64,000 nucleotides of DNA. It comes from Plantactinospora mayteni. GTDB lineage: Bacteria > Actinomycetota > Actinomycetes > Mycobacteriales > Micromonosporaceae. Positions 26,923 to 36,052 of this stretch are shown here, in pieces. Positions within the stretch are counted from its first letter, which is position 1. Every line of letters starts with the position of its first letter. The position numbers and the translations under genes are program-made. The notes below the pieces were generated by a model. It saw only the letters and a list, made by a program, of their open reading frames with translations. It had not been told where the DNA came from and did no database searches. The stretch is from the NCBI RefSeq assembly GCF_016862935.1, contig NZ_BONX01000035.1:62001-126000 (forward strand), given 5' to 3'.

Positions 26923-27136
26923 GGGCGGCCTCCGGGTCGCGGTTGCCTGAGCTGGCTGAGGTGGGCGAATCATATAGACCAGCCTGAGTCTCCACAACGG
27001 AGATGACCATAAGGCGAACGCCCCGTTGCAGGAGATATGTCAGGCATCTTGTTCATGATCTTAGATTTCCTGAATACTCGTATCAGATCTGCCAACTCGG
27101 CGCAGACACCTCCAAACCCCCCATGGGAGGCTCTAC
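26923..27136. promoter_or_regulatory. Divergent promoter region of the two secreted hydrolases
   Basis: The 214 bases between the SGNH hydrolase and the protease include an unusually AT-rich stretch (about 27035-27090) for this genome. It must contain both promoters. I see no confident hexamer pair or operator. Confidence 0.45.
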
Positions 27137-28180
27137 ATGCGACCCACAAGGTCATCGGTCCGCCTGGTCGCGATAGCGGCCGCGGCCGGATCCCTCGTCG
27201 CCGGCATGCTGATCGGCGTACCCGCACAGGCGGCCCCCGTCGCCACGCCGGAGGGGGCGACGTCGCTCTCCGAGCGGCTCGGCGCCCGGTCCGCCGGCAC
27301 GTACCTCGGTGCCGACGGCAAGATGGTCGTCACCGTGACCGACGAGGCGGCGGCCCGCCAGGTCCGGGCCTCGGGCGCGACCGCCAAGCTGGTCACCCGC
27401 GGCTCCGCCGAACTGGCCCAGGTCACCACCGAGTTGGACCGGTCGGCCAGGATCCCGGGCACCGCGTGGTATGTCGACCCGGTCACCAACCAGGTCGCGG
27501 TCGACGTGGACAGCACGGTCACCGGTGCCAAGCTCGCCAAGATCAAGGCCGTCACCGCGCGCTTCGGCGGCGCCGTCCGGGTCCAGTCGATCCCCGGCAC
27601 GCTGAGCACCACCATCTCCGGCGGCAACGCGATCTACACCGGCGGCAGCCGGTGCTCGCTGGGCTTCAACGTCCGCAGCGGCAGCACCTACTACTTCCTC
27701 ACCGCCGGCCACTGCACCAACGCCGGCGCGAACTGGTCGGCCAGCTCGGGCGGTTCGGTGATCGGCACCCGGGCCGGCAGCAGCTTCCCCGGCAACGACT
27801 ACGGCATCGTCCGGTACGCCAGCGGTGTCGCCCAGCAGCCGGGTGACGTCTACCTGTACGGCGGCTACCGGGACATCACCGGTGCGGCCAACCCGAGCGT
27901 CGGCCAGTCGGTGCAGCGCAGCGGCAGCACCACCGGCCTGCGCAGCGGCCAGGTCACCGCGCTGAACGCCACCGTCACCTACCAGGGCAGCGGCACCGTT
28001 TCCGGCCTGATCCGGACCACCGTCTGCGCCCAGCCGGGCGACAGCGGCGGCCCGCTCTTCGCCGGCAGCACCGCGCTCGGCCTGACCTCGGGCGGCAGCG
28101 GCAACTGCACCACCGGCGGCACGACGTACTTCCAGCCGGTCGTCGAGGCGCTCAACGCGTACGGCGTGAGCATCTACTGA
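27137..28180 (+). CDS. Streptogrisin-type secreted serine protease (S1E) with propeptide
   Basis: A 347-residue preproprotease. Signal peptide 1-32 (ending AQA), an alpha-lytic/streptogrisin propeptide (about 33-155, [21 protein letters not shown]), then a chymotrypsin-fold mature enzyme starting near [11 protein letters not shown]. The triad is His in LTAGHCTN, Asp in PGNDYGIV, Ser in [10 protein letters not shown]. Two disulfide pairs fit (CSLGF...GHC; VCAQPG...NCTT). The propeptide normally acts as folding chaperone and inhibitor. ATG 27137 follows GGGAGG. It should digest extracellular protein for nutrients. Confidence 0.94.
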   Translation: MRPTRSSVRLVAIAAAAGSLVAGMLIGVPAQAAPVATPEGATSLSERLGARSAGTYLGADGKMVVTVTDEAAARQVRASGATAKLVTRGSAELAQVTTELDRSARIPGTAWYVDPVTNQVAVDVDSTVTGAKLAKIKAVTARFGGAVRVQSIPGTLSTTISGGNAIYTGGSRCSLGFNVRSGSTYYFLTAGHCTNAGANWSASSGGSVIGTRAGSSFPGNDYGIVRYASGVAQQPGDVYLYGGYRDITGAANPSVGQSVQRSGSTTGLRSGQVTALNATVTYQGSGTVSGLIRTTVCAQPGDSGGPLFAGSTALGLTSGGSGNCTTGGTTYFQPVVEALNAYGVSIY

Positions 28181-28557
28181 ACTGATCGGGGCCGATGCTC
28201 GGCGTGATCGGGAACTCGGTGGGTGGCCGGCGAACAGCTGGCACCCACCGCCCCGGTCACGCCGATCGGCGCGCCCGGGACCGGTCGCCCCGGTGCCGGG
28301 CGCGATGCCGCTGTCCCCAGCGTCGGTCCGGTCCGGTCCGGTCCGGTCCGGGGCGGGGCGGGGCGGGGCGCGGTGCCGTCGTCCCCCGGGGTCGTGTCCG
28401 GTCCGGGGCGGCGATGCCGTCGGTTCCCGGTTGGTGCCGTGTTCCCCGGCTGGTGCCGCGTTCCCTGAGTGTGTTCGGTCCCGGGTCGGTGCTGTGGTCT
28501 GCGGGTCGTGTCCGGTCCCGGCTCGGGGCCGCTGTGGCGCGTGCTGGTCTCCGAGAG
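28181..28557. other. Noncoding G-rich region with degenerate repeats
   Basis: About 380 bases between the convergent protease and DUF998 genes. No frame looks coding in any phase. It holds (GTCCG)5 then (GGGCG)4 and, from about 28375 to 28540, many imperfect copies of gtgccg/gttccc/ggtcccgg words. Confidence 0.6.
28326..28370 (+). repeat. GTCCG/GGGCG pentamer repeat with four-tract G-quadruplex motif
   Basis: Five GTCCG units (28326-28350) are followed by four GGGCG units (28351-28370). The junction creates four GGGG runs separated by single C (28350-28369), an ideal intramolecular quadruplex motif on the plus strand. Confidence 0.85.
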
Positions 28558-29256
28558 TCAGCCGGGCGCCGTCGTCGGTCGCCGACGGGTCCAGCGGAAC
28601 AGGACCGACACCACGATCAGCGGCCAGAGTGCCTCCGTGCCGGCGATCAGCCGTTCGGCCAGTCCCGCCGAGCCGCCGTCGGGCAGTTGCAGCGCCAACC
28701 ACAGCCCGAGGCCGAGCATCACCAGCGAGGCGGCGCCGCCGACCGCCGGGCGCAGTACCCAGGGCCGGTCCGCCGCCTGGTCAGCGGGGGAGCGGCGCGG
28801 GGCGGTCCCGCCGGGCCGGTCCTGCCGGGACGCGCCCTGCCGGTGCCCCGACCGGCCGCGCCCGGGTACCGGCAGGGTGGCCAGCGCAGGCCAGGCCGCC
28901 AGCGCCACGAAGGCGACGACGGCGGAGATCCCGTGCACCCGGGGAGTCTGGCCGTCGGTCTTCGGCACCGCCGCCACCAGGATCGTCGCCACCCCGCCGA
29001 GGCCGTACACCACTCGGGCGGCGGTGCGGACCGGGCGCAGTCCGATCGCGGTGACCAGGTGGGCCACCCCGAGCCCGGCGAGGCAGCCGACCAGGATCTG
29101 CCGGTCGAGCATCCCGTACGAGGAGAGTGCGCTGACGGTGTCCGCCCACGGGTCGTACCCGGGCGGTTGCCGTACGGCCGCGCTGGTCCATCCGATCACC
29201 AGCAGCACCGGCAGCGTCGCCGCCGAGAAGACCGCCCACCAGGGCACCGCAGGCAT
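28558..29256 (-). CDS. DUF998-family membrane protein
   Basis: A 232-residue integral membrane protein with about six helices (AVFSAATLPVLLVIGWTSAA; ILVGCLAGLGVAHLV; VVYGLGGVATILVAAVP). The DUF998 pattern GYDPWADTVSALSSYGM and the hydrophilic loop with HGISAVVAFV fit the family. A hydrophilic Arg/Gln-rich loop of about 35 residues lies before the last helices. Function is unknown. It ends against the repeat-rich region and starts about 170 bases beyond the end of ureD. Confidence 0.83.
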   Translation of the reverse strand: MPAVPWWAVFSAATLPVLLVIGWTSAAVRQPPGYDPWADTVSALSSYGMLDRQILVGCLAGLGVAHLVTAIGLRPVRTAARVVYGLGGVATILVAAVPKTDGQTPRVHGISAVVAFVALAAWPALATLPVPGRGRSGHRQGASRQDRPGGTAPRRSPADQAADRPWVLRPAVGGAASLVMLGLGLWLALQLPDGGSAGLAERLIAGTEALWPLIVVSVLFRWTRRRPTTAPG

Positions 29257-29429
29257 GCCGTCACCTTACGTGACAGCATGCCCGGGTACGTGTCGATATG
29301 CCGCTCTGCTCCCTGCCACCGCCAACCCATCCGGCACAGCCGCGGGGGTTCGGCGTGGAGGTGGTCCGATCCCGAGTTGCCGGCGGGATCCCCGCTCGCG
29401 TCACGGTCGGAGTTGGCGTCGATACTCGA

Positions 29430-30452
29430 CTAGGGCGTGCCGGTGGGCCAGGTGAGGGCCCGGTCGAGCCGGGTCCGAACCGCCCGCGCGTCCGCGCCGA
29501 CCGCACTGACCAGCACGGCCGGGCCGCCCGCCAGCGGCAGTACCGCCGCCGCCACCGCCGACTCCGGCCGTGCCGCTCCGACCGACCAGACCGCTGACTC
29601 TGGCCGTGCCGCTCCAGGCGCCCGGACCGCTGACTCTGGCCGTGGCGCTCCGGCCGACCAGGCCGCTGGCTCTGCCCATGCGGCTCCGGGTGCCCGGACG
29701 GCTGGCTCTGGCCGTGCCGGTCCGGGCCCCCGGACCGCCGGCTGCGGCGGTGCGGCGCTGGACGGCCCGACCGGGGCCGGTGTGCCGGGGCCCGGTGGCA
29801 CCGCCGAGTCGTGGGGGGCCGGCCCGGGCGGCGGAGATCCGGTCCAGGCCGGATCGACCACCAGCATCGAGCCCACAGCCCGGCCCTCGCCGAGCACCGC
29901 CGGGCCGGACCAGCCGGCGGCGCCGGGTCCGACCGCGAGATCGTTGCGGAGCAGGGTACGACCGCCGTACCGCGCGGTCATCTCCAGTCGTACGTCGCCG
30001 ACCGGCTCGGCGTGCCGACCGCAGACCAGTTCCTCACGCCAGCACAGTGCTGCCCCCTCGGCAAGCTCGACGACGCAGGTGGTCCGGTGTGCACAGCCGG
30101 CCGCCCCGATCAGCGGCTCGGGCAGCCAACGCAGCCGTGCACCGGCCGCCACCCGGGCCCGTACGACGAGTCGGGACTCGGCACCGTCCCGCGCCGGCAG
30201 CGCCAGCGACGCGGCGACACTCCGTACGCAGAGCCGCGCTCCCGGTCCGATCTCGATCTCGATCCGCAACCGATCCCCGCCGAGCGGGCCGGCCGCCCCG
30301 CCGACGAGGTGCAGTTGGACCTCGCGATCCGGACCCGCCGGGCCGACCGGTCCGGTCCGGCGGAGCAGTAGCGGCGGTTCGCCGCGCAGTACGGTCAGCC
30401 GGGTTCCCCGCAGCGGGTCGGCCTCGGCGACGATCCGGGCCAGCGCCCGCAT
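29430..30452 (-). CDS. ureD: Urease accessory protein UreD (UreH) with C-terminal repeat insertion
   Basis: UreD is the scaffold that docks UreF-UreG onto apo-urease. The N-terminal 230 residues match the family (RLRIEIEIGPGARLCVRSVAASLALP, ARLRWLPEPLIGAAGC, RYGGRTLLRNDLAVGPG). Between about 215 and 300 lies a Pro/Ala-rich insertion of twelve-residue repeats, after which the normal C-terminus resumes (VLPLAGGPAVLVSAVGADARAV). At 340 residues it is longer than typical actinobacterial UreD. The start ATG at 30452 overlaps the ureG stop by one base (TGATG). Last gene of ureABCFGD. Confidence 0.9.
   Translation of the reverse strand: MRALARIVAEADPLRGTRLTVLRGEPPLLLRRTGPVGPAGPDREVQLHLVGGAAGPLGGDRLRIEIEIGPGARLCVRSVAASLALPARDGAESRLVVRARVAAGARLRWLPEPLIGAAGCAHRTTCVVELAEGAALCWREELVCGRHAEPVGDVRLEMTARYGGRTLLRNDLAVGPGAAGWSGPAVLGEGRAVGSMLVVDPAWTGSPPPGPAPHDSAVPPGPGTPAPVGPSSAAPPQPAVRGPGPARPEPAVRAPGAAWAEPAAWSAGAPRPESAVRAPGAARPESAVWSVGAARPESAVAAAVLPLAGGPAVLVSAVGADARAVRTRLDRALTWPTGTP
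29556..29750 (-). repeat. 36-bp tandem repeat in ureD
   Basis: Copies recur exactly every 36 bases (marker positions 29560, 29596, 29632, 29668, 29704, 29740). They encode SAVWSVGAARPE, SAVRAPGAARPE, PAAWSAGAPRPE and PAVRAPGAAWAE, about five and a half units. Confidence 0.93.
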
Positions 30453-31396
30453 CAGCCCGAGTGCCCTGGGTGGTCGTCCACCGACCCGGGCAGGGCGGAC
30501 AACTGCGATGGTGCGGGCGCCGGCAGCAGTGTCCGGACCCAGCCGGCGACGGCCGTCGCGGCCGGGTCCTCCACCAGGGAGAGGAAGACCGTGGGCAGCC
30601 TGCCCCGCCGGGCAGCCGCGTCCCGGGCCATCACCGACAGGTCGGCGCCGACCAGCGGGGCCAGGTCGGTCTTGTTCACCACCAGCAGGTCCGCGCCGGT
30701 TACCCCGGGGCCACCCTTGCGGGGCACCTTGTCCCCGCCGGCCACGTCGACCACGAAGATCTGCCGGTCCACCAGTCCGCGGCTGAAGGTGGCGGTGAGG
30801 TTGTCCCCGCCGCTCTCCACGAGGATCAGGTCCAGCGGCCCGAGCAGGACTTCCAGTTCCTCCACCGCGTCCAGGTTGGCCGAGATGTCGTCCCGGATCG
30901 CGGTGTGCGGGCAGCAGCCGGTCTCCACCGCCCGGATCCGCTCGGCCGGCAGTACGCCATTGCGGAGCAGGAAGTCGGCATCCTCGGTGGTGTAGATGTC
31001 GTTGGTGACCACGGCGAGCCGCAGCTCGTCGGCGAAGGCCCGGCACAGCGCGGCGACCAGGGCGGTCTTGCCCGAGCCGACCGGGCCGCCGATGCCGACC
31101 CGGACCGCTCCGGAGCCGCCCGACCGGTCCACCGGCGGATGAGGGTCGATCTCCGGGTCCGGGTGCCGGTGCGGCACCTCGCCATCGGCGTTGTGCTGCG
31201 GCACCTCGCCAGCGGCGTGCCGGTGCGGCGCCTGGCGGTCGGCGTGTTCGTGCGGCATCCCGCCGTCGGCGTGCTGGCGCGGTGTCCCGCCGTCGGCGTG
31301 CTGGTGTGGCATCCCGCCGTCGGGCTGCTGCTGCGGTGTCCCGCCGTCGGGGTGTCGGTGGATGCCGGTCCCGTGGTCGGGTCGGTCAGGACGCAA
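30452..31396 (-). CDS. ureG: Urease accessory GTPase UreG with His-rich repeat N-terminus
   Basis: UreG is the SIMIBI GTPase that delivers nickel to urease. The core is complete: P-loop [14 protein letters not shown] (about 101-114), [14 protein letters not shown], the CPH nickel motif [25 protein letters not shown] and NKTDLAP. Before it lie about 90 residues with 14 histidines, mostly in nine-residue repeats such as ADGGMPHEH, which replace the usual very short leader. The likely start is TTG at 31396: GGGAGG lies nine bases upstream inside ureF, and no ATG or GTG precedes the repeats. It overlaps the end of ureF by 11 bases. No ureE gene is present. Confidence 0.9.
   Translation of the reverse strand: MRPDRPDHGTGIHRHPDGGTPQQQPDGGMPHQHADGGTPRQHADGGMPHEHADRQAPHRHAAGEVPQHNADGEVPHRHPDPEIDPHPPVDRSGGSGAVRVGIGGPVGSGKTALVAALCRAFADELRLAVVTNDIYTTEDADFLLRNGVLPAERIRAVETGCCPHTAIRDDISANLDAVEELEVLLGPLDLILVESGGDNLTATFSRGLVDRQIFVVDVAGGDKVPRKGGPGVTGADLLVVNKTDLAPLVGADLSVMARDAAARRGRLPTVFLSLVEDPAATAVAGWVRTLLPAPAPSQLSALPGSVDDHPGHSG
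31163..31351 (-). repeat. 27-bp tandem repeat encoding the UreG His-rich segment
   Basis: Seven contiguous 27-bp units (31163, 31190, 31217, 31244, 31271, 31298, 31325). Each encodes nine residues of the form ADGGxPHxH. There are no spacers between units, so it is not a CRISPR array. Confidence 0.95.
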
Positions 31397-32426
31397 AGAG
31401 ACGCACCTCCCAGCTCGCGTGAACCTCGGCGCCGATCTCCAGCAGCGGGGTGGAGTCGGCGGGCAGCCGGTCGACCGGATCGTCCGCCCCGGCGACGGCC
31501 AGCGCGGCCAGCCGGTCGCACACCCCGGCCAACTCGGCGAGCAGGGCGTGCACGGCGTACGGGTCCAGGCCGAGCAGCCGTACGGCGGCACTGGCCGGCC
31601 CACTGATCGTCCCGTACGCCCCGGCGACCGCCGCCTCGGCCGGGGAGAGTCCGGCGGCGGCGGCCACCACGCCGAGGGCCACCGGATGGTGCGGATTCCG
31701 GATCGCCGGGTCGACCCGCCACATCGCCCGGCCGGCCCGGAGCAGCGCCCGACCCTGTGCCCGGGAGGCCCGACGCAGCGCCGGGGACGGCGTCCGGGCG
31801 TCCATCCCCTGGTCAAGCGCGTCGATCCTCGACCTGGCTCCGCCGTCACTGGGAACCCCGCCAGACAACCCGGCTCCGCCATCCGCCCTGTCGCCGGCAA
31901 CCCCGCCGGGAGAGCCGGCTCTACCGTCCGCGTCGTAGCCGGAAGCTCCGCCGTCTGCCCTGTCGCCGGCAGTCCCGGCGGGAGAGTCGGCTCCACTGTC
32001 CGCGTCGTAGCCGGAAGCTCCGCCGTCTGCCCTGTCGCCGGCAGTCCCGCCGGGAGAGTCGGCTCCACTGTCCGCGTCGTAGCCGGAAGCTCCGCCGTCC
32101 GCCCTGTCGCCGGAAGCCCCATCGGCCGACGCGTCGCCCGGAGTCCCGCCGGAGGATCCGGCTCCGCCGTGCGCCGGTTTGCGGACGGTGTCGTCGACCG
32201 GTCGGGCGGCGGCGCAGGCGGCTGCGGCGAAGGCTGCGGCCACCCGGCCGGTGCCGGCGAGCCGGCCGTGCAGGAACGCGGCCAACCCGGCCAGGTCCCG
32301 GAGCCGACCGCTGGTCACCGCCGCCTCCAGCCCACCCGAGTGGGCGTGGCCGCCGGCGGGCAGCCGGCCGTCGGCGAGTACCAGCAGGGTGGCGAGTCCG
32401 GTCACGGCGGCGGCAGGCTCGGGCAC
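31386..32426 (-). CDS. ureF: Urease accessory protein UreF with large repeat insertion
   Basis: UreF bridges UreD and UreG and acts as GTPase-activating checkpoint. The N-terminus ([23 protein letters not shown]) and the C-terminal half ([31 protein letters not shown]) are typical UreF. Residues about 75-205 are an acidic, Gly/Asp/Ser-rich insertion made largely of a 24-residue repeat, giving 346 residues where actinobacterial UreF usually has about 220. The insertion falls in the central helical region. Start GTG 32426, seven bases after the ureC stop, has a poor ribosome site and probably depends on coupling. Confidence 0.9.
   Translation of the reverse strand: MPEPAAAVTGLATLLVLADGRLPAGGHAHSGGLEAAVTSGRLRDLAGLAAFLHGRLAGTGRVAAAFAAAACAAARPVDDTVRKPAHGGAGSSGGTPGDASADGASGDRADGGASGYDADSGADSPGGTAGDRADGGASGYDADSGADSPAGTAGDRADGGASGYDADGRAGSPGGVAGDRADGGAGLSGGVPSDGGARSRIDALDQGMDARTPSPALRRASRAQGRALLRAGRAMWRVDPAIRNPHHPVALGVVAAAAGLSPAEAAVAGAYGTISGPASAAVRLLGLDPYAVHALLAELAGVCDRLAALAVAGADDPVDRLPADSTPLLEIGAEVHASWEVRLFAS
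31881..32113 (-). repeat. 72-bp tandem repeat in ureF
   Basis: Units begin at 31926, 31998 and 32070, with a partial copy before the first. The two full copies are nearly identical over 72 bases. They encode [20 protein letters not shown] plus four more residues per unit, about residues 104-182 of UreF. Confidence 0.95.
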
Positions 32427-32432
32427 GGGTGC

Positions 32433-34178
32433 TCAGAAGAGGAAGTAGCGCTGGGCCATCGGCAGCTCGGTCACCGGCTCCGGCTCCACCACCTCGCCGT
32501 CGATCCGTACCGTGAAGGTGTCCGGCTCGACCTCGATGCGCGGCAGGGCGTCGTTGCCCGGCAGGTCGGCCTTGCTCCGCGAGCGGGTGTCGGCGACCGG
32601 GGCCAGCGGCCGGCGGATCCCGATCCGGTCGCCGAGCAGCGCGTCGATGGCGGCCGGGGCGACGAAGGCGAGGCTGGTCGCGGCGGGTGCCGCGCCGTAC
32701 GCGCCGAACATCGGCCGGGGCAGCACCGGCTGCGGGGTCGGGATCGAGGCGTTGGCGTCGCCCATCTGGGCGAGCGCGATCATGCCGCCCTTGAGTACCA
32801 GGTGTGGGCGTACCCCGAAGAAGGCCGGGTCCCAGAGCACCAGGTCGGCGAGCTTGCCCGGTTCGACCGAGCCGACCTCGCCGTCGATGCCGTGCGCGAC
32901 GGCCGGGCAGATCGTGTACTTGGCGACGTACCGCCGGGCCCGCAGGTTGTCGGCGGCCCCGTCACCGGGCAGCGCGCCTCGTCGGGCCTTCATCACGTGT
33001 GCGGTCTGCCAGGTGCGCAGGATGACCTCGCCGACCCGGCCCATCGCCTGCGAGTCCGAGCCGATCATCGAGATCGCGCCGAGGTCGTGCAGTACGTCCT
33101 CGGCGGCCATGGTGCTCGGCCGGATCCGGCTCTCCGCGAACGCCAGGTCCTCCGGCACGGTCGGGTTGAGATGGTGGCAGACCATCAGCATGTCGAGGTG
33201 CTCGTCGAGGGTGTTCCGGGTGTACGGCCGGGTCGGGTTGGTCGACGACGGCAGCACGTTCGGCTGTCCGGCGACGGTGATGATGTCCGGCGCGTGCCCG
33301 CCGCCCGCCCCCTCGGTGTGGTACGCGTGGATCGACCGTCCGCCGATCGCCCGCAGGGTGTCCTCGACGAAGCCGGCCTCGTTGAGCGTGTCGGTGTGGA
33401 TCGCCACCTGCACGCCGGAGGCGTCGGCGACCCGCAGGCAGGCGTCGATCGCGGCCGGGGTGGTGCCCCAGTCCTCGTGCAGTTTGAAGCCGCCCGCCCC
33501 GCCGCGTAGCTGCTCCCACATCGACTCTTCGCTGACCGTGTTGCCCTTGCCGAGCAGCAGGACGTTGATCGGCCAGGGGTCGAGCGCCTCCAGCATCCGG
33601 CCCAGATACCACGGGTTCGGGGTGACCGTGGTCGCCTTGGTCCCCTCGGCCGGGCCGGTACCGCCGCCGATGATCGTGGTGATCCCGCTGGCCAGCGCGG
33701 TCTCCAGGATCTGCGGGCAGATCAGGTGTACGTGGCTGTCGATCGCACCGGCGGTGAGGATCTTGCCGTTGCCGGAGATGATCTCGGTGCCCGGGCCGAT
33801 CACCAGCTCGGGGTGGACCCCGTCCATGGTGTCCGGGTTGCCGGCCTTGCCGAGCGCCACGATCCGGCCGTCCCGGAGGCCCACGTCGGCCTTGACCACG
33901 CCCCAGTGGTCCAGCACCAGCGCGCCGGTGATCACCGTGTCCGGGGCGCCGTCGGCGCGGGTGACCAGGGACTGCCCCATCGACTCGCGGATCACCTTGC
34001 CGCCGCCGAAGACCGCCTCGTCGCCGTACCCGCCTACCCGGGCCGACGGTCCGGGAGCGGATCGGGTGCAATAGTCCTGCTCGACCTCGATCAGCAGGTT
34101 GGTGTCGGCGAGCCGGACCCGGTCGCCGACGGTGGGACCGTAGAGGGCGGCGTACCGGCGCCGGTCCAGGGTGCTCAC
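32433..34178 (-). CDS. ureC: Urease subunit alpha (catalytic)
   Basis: The catalytic subunit, 581 residues, hydrolysing urea to ammonia and carbamate at a di-nickel centre. All ligand blocks are present: HxH in [13 protein letters not shown], the carbamylated Lys in [12 protein letters not shown], His in [10 protein letters not shown], His in [13 protein letters not shown], the flap [20 protein letters not shown], and the Asp in [12 protein letters not shown]. No insertions are seen. GTG 34178 overlaps the ureB stop. The subunit is encoded separately from UreB and UreA, the bacterial three-subunit form. Confidence 0.97.
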   Translation of the reverse strand: MSTLDRRRYAALYGPTVGDRVRLADTNLLIEVEQDYCTRSAPGPSARVGGYGDEAVFGGGKVIRESMGQSLVTRADGAPDTVITGALVLDHWGVVKADVGLRDGRIVALGKAGNPDTMDGVHPELVIGPGTEIISGNGKILTAGAIDSHVHLICPQILETALASGITTIIGGGTGPAEGTKATTVTPNPWYLGRMLEALDPWPINVLLLGKGNTVSEESMWEQLRGGAGGFKLHEDWGTTPAAIDACLRVADASGVQVAIHTDTLNEAGFVEDTLRAIGGRSIHAYHTEGAGGGHAPDIITVAGQPNVLPSSTNPTRPYTRNTLDEHLDMLMVCHHLNPTVPEDLAFAESRIRPSTMAAEDVLHDLGAISMIGSDSQAMGRVGEVILRTWQTAHVMKARRGALPGDGAADNLRARRYVAKYTICPAVAHGIDGEVGSVEPGKLADLVLWDPAFFGVRPHLVLKGGMIALAQMGDANASIPTPQPVLPRPMFGAYGAAPAATSLAFVAPAAIDALLGDRIGIRRPLAPVADTRSRSKADLPGNDALPRIEVEPDTFTVRIDGEVVEPEPVTELPMAQRYFLF

Positions 34179-34582
34179 GCTCCCTCCCGGGCGGCGCTGC
34201 CGGGCGCGTCCGGCGCGGCCGGGGGACCGGGGTCATGGTCGTCGGCGGGTGGGTCGGTCGGGTCCAGTGGGCCGGCGCACTCACCGCGCAGCCCGGGGAC
34301 GATCCGGGCGCCGCCGAGCGGCACGAGGTCGACGTCCCGGCCGATGCCCGGCTCGAACCGTACCGATGTGCCGGCCGGTACGCCGAGCCGGTGCCCCCAG
34401 GCCGCCGCCCGGTCGAACTCCAGCGCCGGGTTCGCCTCGGCGAAGTGGTAGTGCGAGCCGACCTGGACCGGCCGGTCCCCGGTGTTCAGTACGGCCAGGG
34501 TGCGGACGGGTCGGCCGGGGTTGATCGTCACGTCGCCCGTACCGGGCAGCAGTTCGCCGGGGATCACGCCCGCCCCCGTCAC
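34175..34582 (-). CDS. ureB: Urease subunit beta
   Basis: A 135-residue beta subunit: [40 protein letters not shown] and [11 protein letters not shown] are the classic motifs. The last 30 residues form an acidic Pro-rich tail ([19 protein letters not shown]) longer than in most homologues. GTG 34582 overlaps the ureA stop (GTGA) and its stop overlaps the ureC start, so the three structural subunits are translationally coupled. Confidence 0.96.
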   Translation of the reverse strand: MTGAGVIPGELLPGTGDVTINPGRPVRTLAVLNTGDRPVQVGSHYHFAEANPALEFDRAAAWGHRLGVPAGTSVRFEPGIGRDVDLVPLGGARIVPGLRGECAGPLDPTDPPADDHDPGPPAAPDAPGSAAREGA

Positions 34583-34881
34583 GGAATCGGCTCGTGTACG
34601 GTCACCAGCTTCGTACCGTCCGGGAAGGTCGCCTCCACCTGCACCTCCGCGATCATCTCCGGCACGCCGTCGAGTACGTCGTCGCGGCCGAGCACGGTCC
34701 GCCCGGTCTCCATCAGTTCGGAGACGGTACGGCCGTCCCGGGCGCTCTCCAGCAGGAACGCCGTGATCACGGCGACCGCTTCCGGATGGTTGAGCCGCAG
34801 CCCGCGCTCACGTCGGCGCCACGCGAGATCGGCCGCGACATGGACCATCAGCCGTTCTTGCTCGTGACGGGTGAGGAACAT
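34579..34881 (-). CDS. ureA: Urease subunit gamma
   Basis: A 100-residue gamma subunit with [40 protein letters not shown] and [23 protein letters not shown] 34881 is chosen because GGAGG (34887-34891) sits five bases upstream; a GTG at 34887 would overlap the ribosome site. First gene of the urease operon, with a GlnR-like box about 50 bases upstream. Confidence 0.96.
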   Translation of the reverse strand: MFLTRHEQERLMVHVAADLAWRRRERGLRLNHPEAVAVITAFLLESARDGRTVSELMETGRTVLGRDDVLDGVPEMIAEVQVEATFPDGTKLVTVHEPIP

Positions 34882-34929
34882 CAACACCTCCGCAGCGGGC
34901 GAGGACTCAGCGGATCGTGTCAGTCAGAG

Positions 34930-34945
34930 ATTTCGATGAGGTTAC
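34930..34945 (-). promoter_or_regulatory. GlnR-like box upstream of ureA
   Basis: On the minus strand GTAAC, six bases (CTCATC), GAAAT matches the GlnR pattern gTnAc-n6-GaAAc at nine of the ten half-site positions. A weaker second pair may follow (CTGAC after six bases). GlnR controls urease and urea uptake in actinomycetes under nitrogen limitation, so location and target agree. Confidence 0.6.
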
Positions 34946-35103
34946 GACCACCGCGTGCCGGGGCCGACCCGCCGGACCCCGCCGGTCGGCTCGATCGGGC
35001 CCGGCGGACGCCCGGACGGGGAGCGCCGGACAGGCCGATCGGGGAGCGCCGGGACGGCCGGACGGGGCTCCGGCTTCTTGACGAAATCCTGACGCTTCTG
35101 AGT

Positions 35104-35121
35104 TTTCACAAACTTGTGAAA
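35104..35121. promoter_or_regulatory. Perfect operator palindrome TTTCACAA-AC-TTGTGAAA
   Basis: An 18-base site of two perfect eight-base arms around AC, 19 bases before the ABC ATPase start. It is a typical dimeric winged-helix binding site and is probably bound by the GbsR/MarR-type regulator encoded at 37812. Confidence 0.75.
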
Positions 35122-35140
35122 CGGGCGTACCGTCGGCGGC

Positions 35141-36052
35141 ATGACTACTGCTATCTCGGTCTCCGGCGTGGTCAAGTCCTTCGGCCGGAGCCGCGCGCTG
35201 GACGGGCTGGACCTCTCCGTCGACGTCGGCGAGGTGCACGGCTTCCTCGGCCCGAACGGCGCCGGGAAATCGACCACCATCCGGGTGCTGCTGGGGCTGC
35301 TCCGGGCCGACGCCGGTCAGGTCAGCCTGCTCGGCGGGCACCCGTGGCGGGACGCGGTGGCGCTGCACCGGCGGCTGGCGTACGTGCCCGGTGACGTGAA
35401 CCTCTGGCCGAACCTGACCGGCGGCGAGGCGATCGACCTCTTCGGGGCGTTGCGCGGCGGGCTGGACCGGCGGCGCCGCGACGAGTTGCTGGAGCGCTTC
35501 GAACTCGACCCGACCAAGAAGGCCCGGACGTACTCGAAGGGCAACCGGCAGAAGGTCGCGGTCGTGGCGGCGTTCGCCTCGGACGTCGAACTCTTCCTCC
35601 TCGACGAGCCCACCTCCGGGCTGGACCCGCTGATGGAGGCGGCCTTCCAGGAGTGCGTACGCGAGGTGAAACGGCAGGGCAGGACGATTCTGCTCTCCAG
35701 CCACATCTTCTCGGAGGTGGAGGCGCTCTGCGACCGGGTGAGCATCATCCGGCAGGGGCGGACGGTCGAGTCCGGCACGCTGGCCGAGTTGCGGCACCTG
35801 ACCCGTACGTCGATCTCGGTGGAGACCGCCCGGCCGATCAGCGGGCTGGTCGAGCTTCCCGGGGTGCACGACGCCGAGGTGGCCGGTACGCACGCGAAGT
35901 TCGAGGTCGACTCGGCCGACCTCGACAAGGTGCTCCAGTACCTGCACCGGTTCGAGCTGCGTGCGTTGACCAGTTCCCCGCCCTCGCTGGAGGAGTTGTT
36001 CATGCGGCACTACAGCAACCAGGGCACCCGCGAAGAGCTGGCGGGCGTGTGA
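35141..36052 (+). CDS. ABC-2-type drug exporter ATP-binding protein
   Basis: A 303-residue ATPase: Walker [10 protein letters not shown], Walker [16 protein letters not shown], switch [14 protein letters not shown]. The signature is YSKGNRQKV rather than LSGGQ, the form found in the tetronasin/antibiotic exporter group. A C-terminal regulatory domain follows ([18 protein letters not shown]). ATG 35141 lacks a strong ribosome site. It overlaps the permease start by one base and is part of an exporter plus regulator locus. Confidence 0.9.
   Translation: MTTAISVSGVVKSFGRSRALDGLDLSVDVGEVHGFLGPNGAGKSTTIRVLLGLLRADAGQVSLLGGHPWRDAVALHRRLAYVPGDVNLWPNLTGGEAIDLFGALRGGLDRRRRDELLERFELDPTKKARTYSKGNRQKVAVVAAFASDVELFLLDEPTSGLDPLMEAAFQECVREVKRQGRTILLSSHIFSEVEALCDRVSIIRQGRTVESGTLAELRHLTRTSISVETARPISGLVELPGVHDAEVAGTHAKFEVDSADLDKVLQYLHRFELRALTSSPPSLEELFMRHYSNQGTREELAGV

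Noticed and set aside
31163-31351. CRISPR-like array of seven 27-bp repeats
   Set aside because: Units are contiguous with no spacers, are in frame with ureG, and no cas gene is present.
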